DNA of 37,468 nt from Desulfuromonas sp. GTDB lineage: Bacteria; Desulfobacterota; Desulfuromonadia; Desulfuromonadales; Geopsychrobacteraceae. This document shows positions 34,092 through 37,468 of this stretch, piece by piece (the first letter of the stretch is position 1; each line of letters begins with the position of its first letter). The position numbers and the translations under genes are program-made. The notes beneath the pieces are model-generated. The model was not told the origin of the DNA. It saw nothing but the letters and a program-made list of their open reading frames with translations, and did not search any database. Location: positions 1-37,468 of the forward strand of contig PKUG01000090.1 of the NCBI GenBank assembly GCA_002869665.1. Reading direction: 5' to 3'.

Positions 34092-34335
34092 TGTTGACCT
34101 CCATGTCTTTGTTGAATCGGTTTAGACAAATATCTTAAGATGCAAATGAAATGCTGTTAGAAAATTTAAGCCGAATTTTAGCAGAAAGCTGTTTTAGCAT
34201 AGTCGCTTCGGCAAATAAAGCGAAAGTAGGCTTTTTCTGGTCTGGACACGAAAATGGAGATCGGTTAAAGTGCTGATGACTTTGACAGCCCCCCGATTTC
34301 CGGGGAAAAACTTAATATTTCAGGAGGAAATAATC

Positions 34336-34503
34336 ATGGCACATGCAATTTCTGAAGAATGTATCGCTTGTGGCGCCTGCATGGCGACCTGCCCCGTTGA
34401 GGCTATCAGCGAAGGCGAGCCCTATGTCATCGACGCTGCAACTTGCACCGATTGCGGTGCATGCGTAGATTCCTGCCCGGTTGAAGCTATCGCTCCAGCT
34501 TAA
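34336..34503 (+). CDS. 2[4Fe-4S] ferredoxin
   Basis: A 55-residue clostridial-type ferredoxin, soluble electron carrier. Two symmetric motifs: CIACGACMATCPVEA and CTDCGACVDSCPVEA, each ligating [4Fe-4S]. Length is standard. Strong ribosome site CAGGAGGA before ATG 34336; upstream in-frame codons are leader. A strong terminator at 34536-34567 makes it a single-gene unit. Confidence 0.96.
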   Translation: MAHAISEECIACGACMATCPVEAISEGEPYVIDAATCTDCGACVDSCPVEAIAPA

Positions 34504-34535
34504 TCTAGTAGCGACAGTAAAACAGGACAATTTAG

Positions 34536-34567
34536 AAGGCGGTAATTGCTTCGGCAGTTACCGTCTT
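34536..34567 (+). terminator. Intrinsic terminator after ferredoxin
   Basis: A 14-bp stem (two G-T pairs) closed by a TTCG tetraloop (AAGGCGGTAATTGC / GCAGTTACCGTCTT), followed by a T run. Confidence 0.92.
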
Positions 34568-34611
34568 TTTTAGTTAAAGTAAAATTGTGTTTGAAAGCGG
34601 GATGGGGCTGA

Positions 34612-35610
34612 TCAGCTGGAGGCGGGCTTGGAGGCGGCAACGATCACGCTGAACTCGGAGATGTTTTTCGGCAGATCCTTGAAGACGATGGCAAAGGGGA
34701 TCGCCTGACCTTTGTTGACCTTCATGTTGCTGAGGTCCTTGCCGAACTGGTTGCCCATAAGTTCCTCCAGTTCAGCAAAATTGAGGGATTGCAGTTCGCT
34801 GTCGCTGATCGGATTGCCGCAGAAGACCGTCTTCTGTAGCAGGGGTTTGCCGGTGGGATCGAAGAGCACCCCTTTAACCTGGACGGCAGCACGGGGTTTG
34901 TTGAACTCATTGACGGCGTTGCCGCGAATGAGGAACAGCTCTCCCGCCTGTTCATTCTGAATAAATTTTCCTTCCAGATCGGCGAGGGTGATGCGGCCGG
35001 TTTGCTCCACCGGCCGGGTGTCGTTTTGACCGAGCAGGTTGCCGGCACCGCCCAGATAGATATAGGCTCCGGCAGCGATGAGAACCAGCAGGATGAGAAG
35101 CAGCAGGATTTTCATCAGCGAGCCGCCGCCCTTCTTTTTCTCGCCGACTTCTGTTTCGACCGGCATGTCGTCTTCTTCGGCGGCCGCTTCGATCAGTGGT
35201 TCGTCAGATGCATCCTCTTCGATGTCGAAGCTGTCGGCGAAATCATCGGTGTCTTCACTGGCAGGTTGTGCGGCTACCGGTGATTCTGCTTCGTCTTTTG
35301 CGCTGGCAGCGGAATCGAAGATGAAAACGTCATCCTCTTCTTCCTCTTCGTCGAGTTGCTGAAATTCTTCGTAGTTGAAATCGTTTTCTAGGGTGTCTGT
35401 TTCGGCAAAGGCATCAGCGAGCAGGTCGTCGCTGGCGGTGTCTGCTTCGGCAACGGTCTGTTCTGGCGCGCTCTGGGGTTCTGCCGGCAGCGGCTGTTCG
35501 GCGCTAAAAACTGTCTTGCAGCGGGCACAGCGGACCTTGAGTCCTCCATCAGGAATCTGTTCGGCTTTGATGTCGTACTTTGTCGCGCATTCTGGACAGA
35601 CGATGATCAT
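34612..35610 (-). CDS. MJ0042-type zinc-ribbon and DUF3426 protein
   Basis: A 332-residue membrane protein. N-terminal zinc ribbon: CPECATKYDI and CARCKTVF (two CxxC). Then about 120 residues of very acidic, Ser/Ala-rich, probably disordered sequence; a single membrane helix at about 170-190 (LLLLILLVLIAAGAYIYL) after KKKGGG; and a C-terminal DUF3426 domain with VKGVLFDPTGKPL. Common in proteobacteria, role unknown. The next gene on minus upstream is hpt, 103 bp away. Confidence 0.88.
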   Translation of the reverse strand: MIIVCPECATKYDIKAEQIPDGGLKVRCARCKTVFSAEQPLPAEPQSAPEQTVAEADTASDDLLADAFAETDTLENDFNYEEFQQLDEEEEEDDVFIFDSAASAKDEAESPVAAQPASEDTDDFADSFDIEEDASDEPLIEAAAEEDDMPVETEVGEKKKGGGSLMKILLLLILLVLIAAGAYIYLGGAGNLLGQNDTRPVEQTGRITLADLEGKFIQNEQAGELFLIRGNAVNEFNKPRAAVQVKGVLFDPTGKPLLQKTVFCGNPISDSELQSLNFAELEELMGNQFGKDLSNMKVNKGQAIPFAIVFKDLPKNISEFSVIVAASKPASS

Positions 35611-35713
35611 CAGTGTTCTCCTTTGTCAGGACGAGTGGAGCGGCTGTGCCTTTCTTGTCATTTGACTCTGGCTACAACGTTAATCGCTGGGTTAACGAGG
35701 CTGAGATTTCCTG

Positions 35714-36241
35714 TCAGGCATCCTCAACGACGTGAATATCCGGCAGGTTGCGGTATCTTTCATCATGGTCGAGACCGTAACCGATGATGAATCCATCATC
35801 CATGGTAATTCCGACATAGTCGGCTTCGATCTCGACTTCACGACGGGCTGTTTTGTCGATCAGGGTGCAGATTTTCAGACTTTTGGGCTGATGGTGAAGC
35901 AGCTTGTTGTAGAGGCATTCGAGGGTGTAGCCGCTATCGACGATATCTTCGACGATGATGACGTTCCTATCGCGAATCGGCATTTCGAGTTCTTTGCGGA
36001 ATTCAATGATCCCCGATGTCTGGGTGCCCGACCCATAGCTGGCGAGACGCACGAAGTCAATCACTGTCGGTAGCTCGATTTCCCTGACAAGATCGGCGAT
36101 GAACAGGAACGACCCTTTGAGAACGCCGACCAGCATGACTTCCTGACCTTGAAAATCGCGGGTGATCTCCTGGCCGATTCTTTTAATCTCGCTGGCGATA
36201 CGCTCGCGTGAATAAAGAATCTTGTGGGTTTTTTCAAGCAT
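35714..36241 (-). CDS. hpt: Hypoxanthine phosphoribosyltransferase
   Basis: A 175-residue purine-salvage enzyme converting hypoxanthine or guanine plus PRPP to the nucleotide. PRPP loop VIIVEDIVDSGYTL; GVLKGSFLFIADL; IDFVRLASYGSGTQTSG flexible loop; ADYVGITMDDGFIIGYGLDH purine-binding end. Normal length. ATG 36241 follows GGAGATACTCTGTCA. Confidence 0.95.
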   Translation of the reverse strand: MLEKTHKILYSRERIASEIKRIGQEITRDFQGQEVMLVGVLKGSFLFIADLVREIELPTVIDFVRLASYGSGTQTSGIIEFRKELEMPIRDRNVIIVEDIVDSGYTLECLYNKLLHHQPKSLKICTLIDKTARREVEIEADYVGITMDDGFIIGYGLDHDERYRNLPDIHVVEDA

Positions 36242-36408
36242 TGACAGAGTATCTCCTAATTGTATTAGATTAATGACGACTTATAACAGGAAGAAAGTCA
36301 CAATGTCAATTGAAACAGCGTCATGCGAAGGCTGGCGTAAAAAAGAAATTATGCTATGATTCAGCGTTGTTAGAAAACGGTTGCCGGATCATTTAGAAAG
36401 GTATGGTT

Positions 36409-37101
36409 ATGCGCTTGAAGGTCACGATTCTTTGTCTTGCCGGACTCCTGTTCTTTTATGCCCCGCTGTGGGCAGCACCGACCCTGTTGATTGAGACGCA
36501 CGACTATGATTTTGGTGAAATTGTCCAGGGTGAGACATTTGATTATACTTTTCGGTTCCAGAACTCCGGTGACCAGGTTCTGGAAATCAGCAATGTCCGC
36601 AGCTCCTGTGGATGTACAGCGGCCCTGCTGACGGAGCGTAAATTGGCCCCGGGGGTGGTTGGCGAACTTAAGGTCAGCTTCAACTCCCGCGGCTTTCGCG
36701 GCAAGGTCAAGAAAATGGTGACCTTTGAAACCAACGATCCGCAGCACGCCGAGGTGACCTTTGCTCTCGGAGGGCTGGTGACGGCCGAACTTTATATTAC
36801 GCCGCAGCGGGTGAACTGGGGGACTGCCGCAAAAGGGCAGGAACTGGTGGGGATTCTCGAAATCGTCAACGACTCGAAGCGGGCTGTGACGCTTGAGCCG
36901 CATGTCACTTCAACCGACCTGAAGGTCAAACTTTCGACCGAAACGCTGGCTGCGGGAGAGAAGGCGACGGCAACGGTGACCGGTCGCTTTGCCGATGGGA
37001 AAGACCGGCTGGCCGGTTATGTCCTCATCAATACCGACTCGACCAGCGTTCCGCAGTTGAAAGTTCCTTTCTCCGCCCGGCTCAAGGATATGAGCGAGTA
37101 G
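36409..37101 (+). CDS. Exported DUF1573 protein
   Basis: A 230-residue protein with signal peptide (about 1-20, ending LWAAP). The DUF1573 domain starts at THDYDFGEIVQGE and holds the pattern FQNSGDQVLEISNVRSSCGC; a second Ig-like half follows with LEIVNDSKRAVTLE. The Cys-Gly-Cys in SSCGC is conserved in the family and may bind metal. Role unknown. Start ATG 36409 is preferred over 36403 because AAAGG lies 8 nt upstream. Confidence 0.85.
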   Translation: MRLKVTILCLAGLLFFYAPLWAAPTLLIETHDYDFGEIVQGETFDYTFRFQNSGDQVLEISNVRSSCGCTAALLTERKLAPGVVGELKVSFNSRGFRGKVKKMVTFETNDPQHAEVTFALGGLVTAELYITPQRVNWGTAAKGQELVGILEIVNDSKRAVTLEPHVTSTDLKVKLSTETLAAGEKATATVTGRFADGKDRLAGYVLINTDSTSVPQLKVPFSARLKDMSE

Positions 37102-37111
37102 ATCTTGACCT

Positions 37112-37136
37112 GTCCTGCCGCGGCAGCGGTCAGGAC
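37112..37136. terminator. Hairpin between convergent genes
   Basis: GTCCTGCCGC, loop GGCA, GCGG with one bulged T, CAGGAC: 10-bp stem overlapping the stop region of the minus-strand gene at 37130. Poor T-tracts on both sides, so termination strength is uncertain. Confidence 0.4.
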
Positions 37137-37468
37137 TTGATGAACATCTCGTAGAGCGTCAGGCCGATCTCGATCAGGATCAGGATGGTGATGTACCATT
37201 CAACCCGGTAACTGCTCATGTAGTCGAGGATCTCCGTGTTGCTGCGGACGGTTTCGGCGATCATGCGCAGGCGGCCTTCAAGAATCTGTTGACGTTCAAT
37301 GATCTCATACTCGCTGCTGAGCAGGTTGTAGAGCTTATCCAGTTCCGGCATGTCCCAGAGAATGTCCGGTTTGTCATCCAGACGAATGCGGCTGAGCATG
37401 GCGTTCTGTATCGCCAGGTTGGCACCGAGGGTGCGGATCAGCTGCTTCTTCCCCTTCAGAATATTCCC
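37130..37468 (-). CDS. C-terminal part of an RMD1/DUF155-like membrane protein (cut by window end)
   Basis: The open frame continues past the right edge; 112 residues are visible. The visible N-terminal part reads GKKQLIRTLGANLAIQNAML, then a helical coiled-coil-like region (LYNLLSSEYEIIERQQILEGRLRMI) and a C-terminal membrane helix VEWYITILILIEIGLTLYEMF. This end resembles RMD1/YagE (DUF155) proteins, known in bacteria and mitochondria with unclear role. The internal Met at 37399 is not the true start. Confidence 0.7.
   Translation of the reverse strand, partial: GNILKGKKQLIRTLGANLAIQNAMLSRIRLDDKPDILWDMPELDKLYNLLSSEYEIIERQQILEGRLRMIAETVRSNTEILDYMSSYRVEWYITILILIEIGLTLYEMFIKS

Overview
The window looks like chromosome of an anaerobic or microaerotolerant deltaproteobacterium of the Desulfuromonas/Geobacter/Pelobacter type. 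This is inference from gene content: a PerR-like regulator beside katG and rubrerythrin, several ferredoxin-type Fe-S proteins, a TctCBA tricarboxylate-type importer, an acetate kinase, a DUF3426/MJ0042 zinc-ribbon protein, and a rhodanese whose active-site loop contains an in-frame UGA that is best read as selenocysteine. No rRNA, CRISPR array, plasmid origin or complete insertion sequence is visible.

Layout. 1-3480: an accessory array on the minus strand of five small lipoprotein genes of two alternating types. The short type A has a lipobox followed by a Gly-rich tail. The longer type B has a lipobox, a conserved domain and a Gly-rich stretch. One B protein carries a complete Hint (intein/hedgehog-type) autoprocessing domain. 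Three of the genes share a promoter plus a leader with an attenuator-like hairpin. Two 131-bp direct repeats with terminators lie between the units and overlap two equal-length plus-strand reading frames, each broken by the same amber codon. The array ends next to tRNA-Thr(CGT), a common island insertion site. 3838-7506: oxidative-stress block with a PerR-like regulator, katG and rubrerythrin; matching palindromes lie upstream of the regulator and of katG. 7630-15944: carboxylate sensing and uptake block with a CitA/CitB-type two-component system, an IclR regulator, a class III CoA-transferase, a half-length AbrB membrane protein and TctC-TctB-TctA. 16057-16282: a MITE-like element. 16335-21344: HerA-like ATPase, an orphan Cache-domain histidine kinase and a SHOCT-domain membrane protein.

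21617-28351: a mostly minus-strand run with a dienelactone-hydrolase-like protein, an unknown secreted protein, a ketopantoate-reductase-family protein, small membrane proteins in an AT-richer patch, a multi-cluster Fe-S protein, a short-chain dehydrogenase and a Cys-rich miniprotein. 28495-30541: the probable selenoprotein rhodanese, then a Rossmann/DUF2520 protein translationally coupled to an FAH-family hydrolase. 30691-37468: a rhomboid protease overlapping a radical SAM gene, acetate kinase, a small 2[4Fe-4S] ferredoxin, the zinc-ribbon DUF3426 protein, hypoxanthine phosphoribosyltransferase, a DUF1573 exported protein and the C-terminal part of an RMD1/DUF155-like membrane protein cut by the window end.

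Working together: PerR, KatG and rubrerythrin form a peroxide-defence unit. The sensor kinase/response regulator and IclR protein probably control uptake by TctCBA and CoA activation of an organic acid. The most unusual material is the lipoprotein/Hint array with its repeated regulatory leaders, and the probable selenocysteine rhodanese.
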